DNA of 64,000 nt from Phenylobacterium montanum. GTDB taxonomy: Bacteria > Pseudomonadota > Alphaproteobacteria > Caulobacterales > Caulobacteraceae. A program made the position numbers and the translations under genes. The stretch covers positions 4,434,501-4,498,500 of the forward strand of contig NZ_CP073078.1 in the NCBI RefSeq assembly GCF_018135625.1, in the 5' to 3' direction. Of this stretch, positions 49,062 to 58,469 are shown one piece after another; position 1 is the first letter of the stretch, and the number at the start of each line of letters is the position of its first letter. The notes under the pieces were generated by a model. It ran no database searches and was not told where the DNA came from. It saw nothing but the letters and a program-made list of their open reading frames with translations.

Positions 49062-51104
49062 TTGGTCGAACCCGCCACCCAAGAGCCCGTCGGCAGCCTG
49101 GCCACGGCCCTGGCCCATACCCGCCGCCTGCTGGCCGCGCGGCCGGACTTGGCGGAGGTGCAGGCGCGGGAGATCCTGGCCCAGGTTCGTCACCCGGAAG
49201 CCGAGCTGTTGCTCGGCGTGGCGCTGAGGCTGCAGGGCGACCTGGCCGGTGCGCGCGCTGTGCTCGTTCCCCTGGCCGCCGTCCAGCCCCGGGCGACCGA
49301 GGTGCACTACGAGGCCGGCGTGGTCCTGGGCGCCCTGGGCGAGACCCGCCCCGCTGTCGCCGCCCTGACCCGCGCCACCGAGCTGAACCCCAAGGCCCCG
49401 CATGCCTGGCGCGCCCTGGGCGACCAGCTGACCGTGCTCGGCGAGACCACGGCGGCCGACGCCGCCTATGCCCGCCAGATCCAGGCCTCGGTCAACGACC
49501 CGGTGCTGATGGAGGCCGCCCAGGCGCTGGTCGAGGGCAAGCTGGCGGTGGTCGAGCACCTGCTGCGCGGCTTCCTCAAGGCCCACCCGACCGATGTGGT
49601 GGCCATGCGCATGCTGGCCGAGGCAGGCACTCGGCTGGGCCGCTACGGCGACGTGGAGAAGATCCTTCAGACCTGCCTGGAACTTGCGCCCAGCTTCATC
49701 CCGGCCCGCTACAACTACGCCATCGTCCTCTACCGCCAGAATCGAGCAGCCGAAGCCCTGCCGCAGATCGAGAAGCTGCTGGCCGACGAGCCGGGCAACA
49801 TCGGCTATCGTAACCTGCACGCAGCAGCGCTCAGTCTGGTCGGTGAATACGCCCAGGCTATCGCCATTTATGAAGAGGTGTTGAAGGCTGCGCCGGAACA
49901 GCCGCTGATCTGGCTGAGCTACGGTCATGCCCTTCGCACCTCCGGCCGGCAGGCCGAGGCGGTCTCGGCCTATAAGCGGGCGATCGAACAGATGCCGGGT
50001 CTGGGCGAGGCCTATTTCAGTCTTGCCAATCTGAAGACTGTCCGCTTCGACAGCGCCGATATCGAGGCGATGCGCACTCAATTGCAGAGGCCCGAGCTGT
50101 CGTCTTCGGACCAGCTGCACCTGCACTATGCGCTCGGCAAGGCGCTGGAGGATGAGGGCGACTACGCCGCTTCGTTTGACCACTACGCCAAGGGCGCCGC
50201 GCTGCGCCGAGCCGAGACGCCCTACGACGCCGAGGAAATGACCGCGCGACGCCAACGATCACAGGCACTGTTCACGAAGGACTTTTTCGCCGGCCGGGTG
50301 GGGTGGGGCTGTGACGCGCCGGACCCGATCTTCGTTGTCGGTCTGCCGCGCTCCGGGTCGACTCTGATCGAGCAGATTCTCTCCAGCCATTCCGCGGTCG
50401 AAGGCACCATGGAGTTGCCGGACATTAACGCCATCGCCCTGAGCCTGGGCCATAACGCGCCCAAGAAGAAGGACCGCAACTACCCGGCCAGCCTCGCCGA
50501 ATTGGAAGCCGACCAGCTCCGGGCTTTGGGCGAGGAGTACCTGACCCGCACCCGAATCCAACGCAAGACGGGCCGGCCCCTGTTCATCGACAAGATGCCG
50601 AACAACTTCCAGCACGTAGGCTTGATCCACCTGATCCTGCCCGGGGCCAAGATCATCGACGCGCGGCGCCACCCCCTGGCGACCTGCTTTTCGGCCTTCA
50701 AGCAGCATTTCGCCAAGGGCCAGAACTATACCTACGACCTGGACGAACTCGGCCGCTACTATCGCGACTATGTGGCGTTGATGGACCATTTCGACGAGGT
50801 CCTGCCCGGGCGCATCCATCGCGTGTACTACGAACGCATGGTGGAGGATCAGGAGGCGGAGGTGCGCCGACTGCTGGACTATTGCGGCCTGCCGTTCGAG
50901 GACGCCTGCCTCCGCTTCTACGAGAACGAGCGGGCGGTGCGCACGGCGAGCTCCGAACAGGTCCGCAGGCCGATCTTCCGTGAGGGCCTGGACCAGTGGC
51001 GGCGCTACGAGCCCTGGTTGGGGCCGTTGAAAGACGTTCTCGGACCGGTGCTGGAGGCCTATCCCCAGCCGCTCGCGCGGGTCGAAGCACCGCCTTCGAA
51101 GTGA
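49062..51104 (+). CDS. TPR-repeat sulfotransferase (paralogue 2)
   Basis: 680 residues, same build as the protein at 30019-32094. TPR half to about residue 390 (AWRALGDQLTVLGETTAADA, WLSYGHALRTSGRQAEAVSA), then a PAPS sulfotransferase half with IFVVGLPRSGSTLIEQIL near 421 and IIDARRHPLATCFSAFKQHF. Stretches such as MPNNFQH, IIDARRHPL, YYRDYV and SEQVRRPI are shared word for word with paralogue 1. The start is TTG 49062 after CGGAG; no ATG is close by. It is followed after 135 bases by a TonB-dependent receptor on the same strand. Confidence 0.93.
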   Translation: MVEPATQEPVGSLATALAHTRRLLAARPDLAEVQAREILAQVRHPEAELLLGVALRLQGDLAGARAVLVPLAAVQPRATEVHYEAGVVLGALGETRPAVAALTRATELNPKAPHAWRALGDQLTVLGETTAADAAYARQIQASVNDPVLMEAAQALVEGKLAVVEHLLRGFLKAHPTDVVAMRMLAEAGTRLGRYGDVEKILQTCLELAPSFIPARYNYAIVLYRQNRAAEALPQIEKLLADEPGNIGYRNLHAAALSLVGEYAQAIAIYEEVLKAAPEQPLIWLSYGHALRTSGRQAEAVSAYKRAIEQMPGLGEAYFSLANLKTVRFDSADIEAMRTQLQRPELSSSDQLHLHYALGKALEDEGDYAASFDHYAKGAALRRAETPYDAEEMTARRQRSQALFTKDFFAGRVGWGCDAPDPIFVVGLPRSGSTLIEQILSSHSAVEGTMELPDINAIALSLGHNAPKKKDRNYPASLAELEADQLRALGEEYLTRTRIQRKTGRPLFIDKMPNNFQHVGLIHLILPGAKIIDARRHPLATCFSAFKQHFAKGQNYTYDLDELGRYYRDYVALMDHFDEVLPGRIHRVYYERMVEDQEAEVRRLLDYCGLPFEDACLRFYENERAVRTASSEQVRRPIFREGLDQWRRYEPWLGPLKDVLGPVLEAYPQPLARVEAPPSK

Positions 51105-51239
51105 CATAAGTCTGTTATGACTGTGTCGCGTTGGACGCAGGCGCAGAGGAATTGCCTGGGATCACAGGCGCTCGACTTGACAATGGCGCCCCGCTTGGAG
51201 GCACTGCCCGCAATCTTACAATTGTGGGGATTCGTGAAT

Positions 51240-53633
51240 ATGCGGGGATATCTGAGTCAGCGGCGGCTGCGCGGTGCGACCTGGTCGGCCACCTTTCTGG
51301 CTTCGACCATGCTGACCGGCGCTGGCGCGGCCTATGCGGCCGACCAGGCTGCGGCGCCTGCTGCTGCGGCGCCCAGCAATCAGATTCAGGAAGTGGTGGT
51401 CACCGCGCAGAAGCGGGAAGAGAACATCCAAAAAGTGCCGATGAGCATCCAGGCTCTCGACACCAAGAAGCTGACCCAGCTGAACGTCACCGAGTTCAAT
51501 GACTATGTGAAGTATATGCCGAGCGTCGCGTTCCAGAGCGATGGCCCGAATAGCGCACAGGTCTACATGCGCGGTGTGTCCAGTGGCGATAACGGCAACC
51601 ATTCCGGTCCGCTACCGACCGTCGGCACCTATCTAGACGAAATGCCGATCACGACCATCGGCGGTACGCTCGACGTACACATTTACGACATCGCTCGGGT
51701 GGAAGTGCTGCCTGGTCCGCAAGGCACCCTCTATGGCGCCAGCTCCGAAGCTGGCACCATGCGCATCATCACCAACAAGCCCAGCACCTCGGGCTTCAGC
51801 GCCTCTTATGATGCGCAAGTCAATCAAGTCGACCATGGCGGGACCGGCTATACTTTCGAAGGCTATGTCAACGTACCGGTGAACGACAAGGTGGCGGTCC
51901 GCCTTGTGGCGTTCGATCAGCATGACGCCGGCTACATCAACAATGTCCTTGGAACCCGGACCTTCGCCACTTCCGGAGATACGATCAATAACGCCGGGTT
52001 CGTCAAGAAGGCCTTCAACGACGTCGACAACTTTGGCGGGCGCGCGGCGCTGAAGTGGGACATCAACGATAATTGGTCGGTCGAACCGACCCTCATCGGG
52101 CAGGATACGCGCGCCAACGGCGTATTCGCCTACGAGCCGGCCTATGGCTACCTGAACGTCGAGCGGTTCCAACCGGATACCGACCACGACAAGTGGGGAG
52201 CCGCGACCCTGGCTATCAACGGTAAGCTCGGCCGGTTCAGTCTGGTTTACGCCGGCAGCTATTTCGTGCGCAGGCAGGACACCAAGACCGACTACACCGA
52301 CTATTCGATCTTCTATGATCAGCAATATCATTCAGGCGCCTACTGGGTGGACAGCAACGGCAACCCGCTGGCGAGCCCCCAGCAGGAAATCGTTGGCACC
52401 GATAAGTTCACCAAGGAAAGTCACGAACTGCGAATCTCGTCGCCCTCGACGGATCGCTTCCGGATCATCGGCGGCTTCTTCGAGCAGCGGCAGACCCACT
52501 GGATCCTGCAAGACTACCAGATCAATGGCCTGGCTGCGTCGTCCTCAGTGACCGGTTGGCCTGGCACGATTTGGCTGACGGATCAGATGCGTGTCGACCG
52601 GGATATCGCTGGCTTTGGCGAGGCGTCCTTCGACATCACGCCGCAACTCACAGCGACCTTCGGCCTTCGCGGCTATCAGTATCGTAACTCGCTGGAAGGC
52701 TTCTTCGGCTACGGCATTGGTTATAGCAGCCACACCGGCGAGGCTCGCTGCTTCGATTTCATCCACTATCGCGGCGATCCGTGCGTCAATCTGAACAAGA
52801 CGGTGTCGGGGTCCGGCGAGACCCACAAGTTGAACCTCACCTACAAGATCAACAGCGACGACCTCGTCTATGCCACCTATTCGACGGGTTTCCGGCCTGG
52901 CGGGGTCAACCGCAACGCCAATTTCGGCGCCTATACTCCGGACACGCTCGACAACTACGAAATCGGCTGGAAAACGTCGCTGTTCGATCGGACGGTCCGC
53001 TTCAATGGTGCGATCTATTATGAAAAGTGGAACGGATTCCAATACTCGTTCCTCGGCCCGAACAGCCTGACCATCATCGAGAACGGCCCGAACGCCAACA
53101 TTTATGGGATCGAGACCAGCATCGACTGGCGGGCTACCGATCATTTGACGCTGTCATTCAACGGCGCATACAACGACGCCAAGACCGCCGGGGTATTGTG
53201 TGCGGTGTTTGCCGAGGTGCCCTGTGCTGCGGCTGATGTTTCAGCACCGAAGGGGCAGCGATTGCCCTATACGCCACCCTTCAAGGGCAACGTGACGGCC
53301 CGCTACACCTTCACTCTGGCGGATTGGGACGCTCACGTTCAGGGCTCACTGCTCTATAACAACACCAACGAGGTGGGTCTGCGGACGCAGGACGTGATCG
53401 ATTACGGAAACATCCCGAGCTATACGACCGCGGACTTCGCGTTCGGGGCCGAGCACGGGTCGATGTCAGCTGAGCTCTACGTCAAGAACGCGTTCAACAC
53501 GCATGCGTCTCTGAACAACTTCCTGCCGTGCGGCTCGACCTGCGCCCTCAGCTTCCCGGGCTTGCCGACGCCGCGCTACGTGGTGCCGGTGCAGCCTCTG
53601 ACGGTCGGTCTGCGGTTCGGCCAGAAGTTCTGA
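51240..53633 (+). CDS. TonB-dependent outer-membrane receptor
   Basis: 797 residues from ATG 51240, which gives a normal signal peptide (WSATFLASTMLTGAGAAYAA); the frame is open from 51117 but that part does not look like a signal. The plug has IQEVVVTAQKREENIQKVPM, which I link to sphingomonad- and Caulobacter-type receptors, and the LPGPQGTLYGASSEAGTMR landmark. The barrel ends VVPVQPLTVGLRFGQKF with a terminal Phe. A TTGACA hexamer lies at 51177-51182 but has no good partner at -10. Substrate unknown. Confidence 0.94.
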   Translation: MRGYLSQRRLRGATWSATFLASTMLTGAGAAYAADQAAAPAAAAPSNQIQEVVVTAQKREENIQKVPMSIQALDTKKLTQLNVTEFNDYVKYMPSVAFQSDGPNSAQVYMRGVSSGDNGNHSGPLPTVGTYLDEMPITTIGGTLDVHIYDIARVEVLPGPQGTLYGASSEAGTMRIITNKPSTSGFSASYDAQVNQVDHGGTGYTFEGYVNVPVNDKVAVRLVAFDQHDAGYINNVLGTRTFATSGDTINNAGFVKKAFNDVDNFGGRAALKWDINDNWSVEPTLIGQDTRANGVFAYEPAYGYLNVERFQPDTDHDKWGAATLAINGKLGRFSLVYAGSYFVRRQDTKTDYTDYSIFYDQQYHSGAYWVDSNGNPLASPQQEIVGTDKFTKESHELRISSPSTDRFRIIGGFFEQRQTHWILQDYQINGLAASSSVTGWPGTIWLTDQMRVDRDIAGFGEASFDITPQLTATFGLRGYQYRNSLEGFFGYGIGYSSHTGEARCFDFIHYRGDPCVNLNKTVSGSGETHKLNLTYKINSDDLVYATYSTGFRPGGVNRNANFGAYTPDTLDNYEIGWKTSLFDRTVRFNGAIYYEKWNGFQYSFLGPNSLTIIENGPNANIYGIETSIDWRATDHLTLSFNGAYNDAKTAGVLCAVFAEVPCAAADVSAPKGQRLPYTPPFKGNVTARYTFTLADWDAHVQGSLLYNNTNEVGLRTQDVIDYGNIPSYTTADFAFGAEHGSMSAELYVKNAFNTHASLNNFLPCGSTCALSFPGLPTPRYVVPVQPLTVGLRFGQKF

Positions 53634-53660
53634 GCACTGCAACCGCGATAGAACAGGAGC

Positions 53661-53693
53661 GGGGCGACGCAGCAGCGTCGCCCCGTTTTTTTT
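53661..53693 (+). terminator. rho-independent terminator after the second TonB receptor
   Basis: Ten-base perfect stem GGGGCGACGC / GCGTCGCCCC with loop AGCA, then G and eight T. It begins 28 bases after the receptor stop. It separates the receptor from the convergent exported protein gene at 53711. Confidence 0.95.
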
Positions 53694-53710
53694 GAGCGCC
53701 GCGCCGCGCC

Positions 53711-54097
53711 TCAGCTACAGCGGCTGGCGGCGTGGGCGAGGTCACGGTAGGTCGGGTCGGCCTTGAACTGCACCTTGACCATCACCCGCTGGCCGGCCAG
53801 GTCGGCGGGCGGGCGGGGCGCGCGGATGCTGTTCAGGGCGTCGATGGCGGCCTTGTCGAGGTCGGGGCAGCCGCAGCTCTGGGCCGGGGCCGAGACCTGG
53901 GCGTGGCCGGCCGCATCCACCGTCATCGGCACATAGACCACGCCCACCTTGGTCGGGGCCTCGTCGGATTGGCTCAGCGCATCATTGACGGCGAAGCTCA
54001 GCTTGTCGACCCAGGCCTGGTCGGCGGTGAGCGGGGCGGCCTGCGCCGTGGAGCCCAGGGTGGCGGCGGCGAGGGCGGCGATCAGAAGCTTGGTCAT
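53711..54097 (-). CDS. small exported TonB-C-terminal-like protein
   Basis: 128 residues with signal peptide MTKLLIAALAAATLGSTAQA-AP. The mature part VVYVPMTVDAAGHAQVSAPA, DLDKAAIDALNSIRAPRPPA, VMVKVQFKADP has the strand-helix-strand order of a TonB C-terminal domain (a Gly-rich turn, a basic helix and final beta strand) but no membrane anchor or Pro-rich linker, so it cannot transduce energy by itself. Two cysteines (SCGCPD) might pair. It converges on the TonB receptor terminator. A role in TonB-like binding is inference. Confidence 0.72.
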   Translation of the reverse strand: MTKLLIAALAAATLGSTAQAAPLTADQAWVDKLSFAVNDALSQSDEAPTKVGVVYVPMTVDAAGHAQVSAPAQSCGCPDLDKAAIDALNSIRAPRPPADLAGQRVMVKVQFKADPTYRDLAHAASRCS

Positions 54098-54324
54098 GGC
54101 ATGCGTCTCCTCGAAGCGCCGCCTTCGAGGAACGGCGCTGTGAATATTGGTTGGAGGCTCGGGGTCTCGTCTGTTGTGTCCTTGCCGAATGCTTCACTTT
54201 CATTCGACGGGTATTTGAATACGCCGAGATCAGCGCTAGCGTTAGTTACAACGCGTCCATTAAGTCGAATTCATCTTCGGTGAATATTGGCGGAATTGTG
54301 ACAATGGCGGCGCCATTGCGGCGA
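54098..54324. other. 227-base gap between exported protein and hybrid kinase genes
   Basis: A+T-rich in its middle and probably the promoter region for the leftward exported gene. It contains the 11-base direct repeat GTGAATATTGG at 54140-54150 and 54280-54290, 140 bases apart. No gene is visible here. Confidence 0.5.
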
Positions 54325-56322
54325 TCAGCCGTTCGCCACGTCCAGGGGCTGGGCTTCGTCCGGTTCGCCGGTGGTCGACCAGCGGGCGATGGTGATGAGA
54401 AGGTCTCGCGGATTGATCGGCTTGGCCAGGTGGGCGTTCATGCCGGCGCGCTGATAGGCGGCGACCTGCTCGGCCATCACATTGGCCGACAGGGCGATGA
54501 TCGGGATGCGGGCATGGTCGCCGCCCAGGCTGCGGATGATCTCGGTGGCCTGGACCCCGCCCATCACCGGCATCTGCACGTCCATCAGGATCAGGTCGTA
54601 GCGGTCGGTGCGCACCGCCTCGATCGCCTCGGCGCCGTTGCCGGCGACCGCCACCTCGACCCCCACCGCCTGCAGCAGGGTGCAGACCAGCTCCTGGTTG
54701 GGCTCGGCGTCCTCGACCAGCAGCACCCTGAGGGCGTCCAGGCGGACGGCGGCCTCGTCGGTGGTGGGCTGGGCGGCCTGGCCGGCCTCGCCCAGCGGGA
54801 CCCAGAACCAGAAGGTGGAGCCTTCGCCCAGGCGGCTTTCGACGCCGATCTCCCCGCCCATCAGCTCGACCAGGCGGGCGCAGATGGCCAGGCCCAGCCC
54901 CGAGCCGCCGAACCGGCGCGAAATCGAGCCGTCGGCCTGGACGAAGCGCTGGAATATCTGGCCCAGGGCCGCCTCCGGAATGCCGATGCCGGTGTCGGTG
55001 ACGCTGAAGCGTACGCCCTGACCCTGGCCGACGCGGGCTTCCGGTTCTGCAGCGACCAGGACCCCGCCCTGGATGGTGAATTTGACCGCGTTGCTGACCA
55101 GGTTCAGCAGCACCTGGCGCAGGCGACCGGTGTCGCCGACCAGGCTGTCCGGCAAGCCCTCGGCGATCCGCGCGGCGAGGCTGATGCTCTTGCGGGCGGC
55201 CTGTTCGTTCAGCAGGGCCAGGGTGTCGGCCACGAGGCGCCGCGGCTCGAAGGCCTCGCTCTCCAGCTCCACCGAGCCGGCCTCCAGCTTGGAGAAGTCC
55301 AAGACGTCGTTGACGATGGCCAAGAGCGCCTTGCCGGCGTCGTCGATGCGGGTGACCCAGTGGCGCTGCAGCTCGTCTAGCCCGGCCTGGCCGCCCAGAA
55401 GGCCGGTGAAGCCGATGATGGCGGTCAGGGGCGTCCTCAGTTCATGGCTCATATTGGCCAGGAATTCGGAATTGGCGCGGGCGGCGACCTCGGCCCGGTC
55501 CCTGGCCGCAACCAGCTCGTCCTGCATGGCCTCGCGGTCGGTGACGTCGTGCACGATCCAGATCTCGCCGCTGGGATCGTCGCAGGCTCTGAGCTCCAGC
55601 ACGCGCCGTTCGCCGTCCTTGCGCCGGATCACGCCCTGCACGATCGACTTGAAGCCGTCGCGCCGGTTCTGCTCGTACCGCGCCAGAAGCTTGCCCGTGT
55701 CGTCGCCGTAGAGCTTGCGGAACCAGCTCTTCAGCGTCGGCAACTCCTCGCGCGAATAGCCGGTGATCTGCTCCAGGGCCGCGTTCATGGTCAGGGCCCC
55801 GGCGCGCGCGTGCACGGCCCCGGCCGGCAGGCGCTCGATGAAGCGCGACAGCCGCTCGGACTGCTCGCGCTGCATCGCCTCTGCGCGCCGCTGCTCGGTG
55901 ATGTCCTGGACCACGCCGACGATCGCCGCCGGCGCGCCGTCGGGGCCATGCTCGCAGGCGCCGCGGGAGACCACGATGCGCTCGGCGCCGTCGGCGCGCA
56001 GCAGGCGGGCCTCGAAGGCGAAGGCGACGCCTTCGGTCATGGCGCGGCTGAACTGGGCGTTGATGGCCGGGCGATCGTCGGGATGGAAGAAGTCCAGCGC
56101 GTCGCCGAGCTGGGGCGTAAAGCTTTCGGGCGAGACCCCATGAATGCGATAGACCTGCTCGGACCAGAAGGTCTGCATGTCGGCCAGGCGCAGCGACCAG
56201 TAGCCGACGCCGGTCAGGCTTTCGGCCATCGCCAGCAGCCGGCCCTCGGCGCCGCCCGCATGCACGGGCGCCGGGCCGAAGCCCGGATCAGCGCGCGCGA
56301 TGTCGTTCGTCCCTAACGGCAT
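54325..56322 (-). CDS. hybrid sensor histidine kinase (two PAS - HisKA - HATPase - receiver)
   Basis: 665 residues, soluble, no membrane helix. PAS 1 at about 30-145 (GYWSLRLADMQTFWSEQVYR, FEARLLRADGAERIVVSRGA), PAS 2 at about 155-265 with its linker, then His293 in FLANMSHELRTPLTAIIGF, N-box LLNLVSNAVKF (N411), G boxes DTGIGIP and FGGSGLGLAICARL, and a receiver with Asp581 in LILMDVQMPVMGG. It shares layout and many words with the kinase at 32822-34423. A hybrid without adjacent partner needs a downstream phosphotransferase, not visible here. Upstream gap 56323-56502 has the A+T-richer promoter zone. Confidence 0.94.
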   Translation of the reverse strand: MPLGTNDIARADPGFGPAPVHAGGAEGRLLAMAESLTGVGYWSLRLADMQTFWSEQVYRIHGVSPESFTPQLGDALDFFHPDDRPAINAQFSRAMTEGVAFAFEARLLRADGAERIVVSRGACEHGPDGAPAAIVGVVQDITEQRRAEAMQREQSERLSRFIERLPAGAVHARAGALTMNAALEQITGYSREELPTLKSWFRKLYGDDTGKLLARYEQNRRDGFKSIVQGVIRRKDGERRVLELRACDDPSGEIWIVHDVTDREAMQDELVAARDRAEVAARANSEFLANMSHELRTPLTAIIGFTGLLGGQAGLDELQRHWVTRIDDAGKALLAIVNDVLDFSKLEAGSVELESEAFEPRRLVADTLALLNEQAARKSISLAARIAEGLPDSLVGDTGRLRQVLLNLVSNAVKFTIQGGVLVAAEPEARVGQGQGVRFSVTDTGIGIPEAALGQIFQRFVQADGSISRRFGGSGLGLAICARLVELMGGEIGVESRLGEGSTFWFWVPLGEAGQAAQPTTDEAAVRLDALRVLLVEDAEPNQELVCTLLQAVGVEVAVAGNGAEAIEAVRTDRYDLILMDVQMPVMGGVQATEIIRSLGGDHARIPIIALSANVMAEQVAAYQRAGMNAHLAKPINPRDLLITIARWSTTGEPDEAQPLDVANG

Positions 56323-56502
56323 GCCCTATCCGAAAACCCCACACGATCGACCACGGTCGGCGCGAACCGTCGGCGAAGCTGCGAGCCCGCCGGGTTCGTC
56401 GTTCAATTGGGCGGGCATATTTGCCGGCTTAGGTTGATAAATTCGAAATAGCGACGTTACCCGAGCGCGATTATCTGGGGATTGTTTCCTGGAAGTGGAG
56501 TT

Positions 56503-57513
56503 TCAGGCCGTTTCCAGCGCCAACGCCGCGAAACTGGCCAGCCAGTGCTCGCCCATATAGTCGCTGGCCACATGCGGCAGGCTGGCGGCCAGATGGGTCT
56601 CGGCGGCCTTGCCGAGCACGCCGCGCCGGGCGTCGCCCACAGGCAGGGCGGCGGCCACCTCGCGCAGGCACCAGGCGCGACTGAGATTGACCCCGTCCAG
56701 ATGAGCGATCTTGCCGTCGGTGCGGTCACTGACCGTGGCCGGCGCGAACAGGGCGCCGGGTTCCTGGGCGGCGAGGCGAGGGAGAAACCGGTCCAGCCAG
56801 GGGACGAACGCGCCGGCGGGCAGGGCGCGGGCCATCAAGGCGGCCTCGATCAGGGCCGGGGAGAGGAAGTCGTCGCCGCCGGGCTCCCACGCCTGGCAGT
56901 CGGCGTCGGCGCCGTACCAGGCCAGGGCCTTGTGGCGGAACAGGGCGGCGAGGTCCTGATCCTTGACCGCCTCGGCATAGTCCAGCGCCAGGCGCAGGGC
57001 GAAGGCGGTGTTGCTGTGCACCCCTGCCCGCACCGGATAGGTCGCCTTGGGCAGGTAGGCGCGGAAGCGGTCGGCGAAGGCCTGGGCCAGCGGGGCCAGG
57101 GCCTCGGCCCAGGCGCGCTCGGCCGGCGCCATGCGCTGCTCCAGTTCCGCCGCCAGCTTCAAAAGCCAGGCCCAGCCATAAGGTCGCTCGAAGCCGCCGG
57201 AGAGCGGCCGGTCCAGATAGGCGCGTTCGCCGGCGACCAGCTCCGGGGTCAGCTTGCGGTCAAACAGGGCGGTGATCTCGGCGGCCTCGGGCAGATCCGG
57301 AAAGCGGCGGCCGATCCGGGCCAGCAGCCAATAGCCGTGCACGCAGGAGTGCCAGTCGAAGCTGCCATGAAAGACCGGGTGCAACTCGGTCGGCGAGCGG
57401 CGGTCGTCGGGACCCAGCAGCACCTGGTCCAGCTTGAAGGGATAGCGCCGCTCGACATGGCCCAGCGCAATGCGGGCGAAGCGGCTGGCGAGGTCAGGGG
57501 TGAACTGGGTCAT
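56503..57513 (-). CDS. DUF2891 family protein
   Basis: 336 residues, helical toroid-like, no signal peptide. The DUF2891 signature region HPVFHGSFDWHSCVHGYWLL appears near residue 45, then YGWAWLLKLAAELE, PVRAGVHSNTAFALRLALDY, DFLSPALIEAALMARAL and ASDYMGEHWLASFAALALE. The conserved His and Cys (HSCVHGYW) may be functional; an enzymatic role is proposed for the family but not known to me. Its ATG overlaps the DUF979 stop by four bases. The Trp- and His-rich toroid looks like a glycoside- or cyclic-compound-binding site. Confidence 0.86.
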   Translation of the reverse strand: MTQFTPDLASRFARIALGHVERRYPFKLDQVLLGPDDRRSPTELHPVFHGSFDWHSCVHGYWLLARIGRRFPDLPEAAEITALFDRKLTPELVAGERAYLDRPLSGGFERPYGWAWLLKLAAELEQRMAPAERAWAEALAPLAQAFADRFRAYLPKATYPVRAGVHSNTAFALRLALDYAEAVKDQDLAALFRHKALAWYGADADCQAWEPGGDDFLSPALIEAALMARALPAGAFVPWLDRFLPRLAAQEPGALFAPATVSDRTDGKIAHLDGVNLSRAWCLREVAAALPVGDARRGVLGKAAETHLAASLPHVASDYMGEHWLASFAALALETA

Positions 57514-58469
57514 CGGGGGTGGAACACCAGAAGCGCCATCAGGGCGGTGTTGATCACGAGCAGGGCCAGGGCTGTGGGGACCTGGGCCTTGATCACGGCG
57601 TAGCGGTCCTGAAGCTCCAGGAGGGCGGCGGGGACGATATTGAAATTGGCCGCCATGGGGGTCATCAGCGTGCCGCAAAAGCCGGACAGCATGCCGATCG
57701 CGGCCATGGTGGCGGGATCGCCGCCGAACCTGCGCACGATCAGCGGCAGGCCGATCCCGGCGGTCATCACCGGAAAGGCGGCGAAGGCGTTGCCCATCAC
57801 CATGGTGAAGGCGGCCATGCCGAAGGTGTAGGCGCAGATCACCAAGAGGCGGTTGTCCAGCGGGATCAGGTGGCCGATCAGGCTGCTGACCGCCTGGCCG
57901 ACGCCGGAGAGGGCGAAGACGGCGCCGAGGGCCGCCAAGAGCTGCGGCAGCACCGCCGCCCAGCCGATGTGGTCCAGCAGCCGCCGGCTTTCCTGCAGCG
58001 GCGCGACCAGGGGCGGGCGGGTCAAGGCCATGGCCAGGGCCACCGCGGCCAGGGCGCCGATCCCCAAGGAGACCAGGGTCGCCTGCTTGGCCTCGATCAG
58101 GGGCTGGCCGGCCAGTGTGGCGTTCTTCAGCACCAGGGCGCCCAGGAGGGTCACCGCCGGGATCACCAGCGCCGGCAGGAACACCCGCTCGCCCAGCCGG
58201 GCCGCGCTCGTGGCGCGCTGCTCGGGGCTGGTGGTGGCCGGGGCGCCGCGGCCGAGGCCGACCACGCCGGCGACGACCACCATGGCCAGGGCCAGAAGGC
58301 CGTTGGCGAAGTCGGTCAGGCGCGAGCCGAACAGGAAGCTCGTCGCAAACAGGCCCCAGAAGGCGCCGGCGGCCCAGCGGCGGGGATTGGCCTTGTCGGC
58401 GGCGCTGAGCACCGCCACCGCCGCCATCATCAGGCCGGCCAGGACATAGACCTGCTCCAGCCGGATCAT
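57510..58469 (-). CDS. DUF979 membrane protein, putative permease subunit
   Basis: 319 residues with eight or more membrane helices. Start ATG 58469 (MIRLEQVYVLAGLMMAAVAV); the frame stays open upstream to 58559. Landmarks are KATLVSLGIGALAAVALAMA-like helices and MTPMAANFNIVPAALLELQD near the C-terminus, which is the DUF979 hallmark. It overlaps DUF969 upstream and DUF2891 downstream by four bases each. DUF969 and DUF979 are always paired, so they probably form one transporter in the inner membrane. Confidence 0.88.
   Translation of the reverse strand: MIRLEQVYVLAGLMMAAVAVLSAADKANPRRWAAGAFWGLFATSFLFGSRLTDFANGLLALAMVVVAGVVGLGRGAPATTSPEQRATSAARLGERVFLPALVIPAVTLLGALVLKNATLAGQPLIEAKQATLVSLGIGALAAVALAMALTRPPLVAPLQESRRLLDHIGWAAVLPQLLAALGAVFALSGVGQAVSSLIGHLIPLDNRLLVICAYTFGMAAFTMVMGNAFAAFPVMTAGIGLPLIVRRFGGDPATMAAIGMLSGFCGTLMTPMAANFNIVPAALLELQDRYAVIKAQVPTALALLVINTALMALLVFHPR

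Noticed and set aside
48270-50255. 661-codon minus-strand frame under the sulfotransferase
   Set aside because: Antisense shadow of the aldo/keto reductase and TPR-sulfotransferase genes; both real genes have complete motifs.
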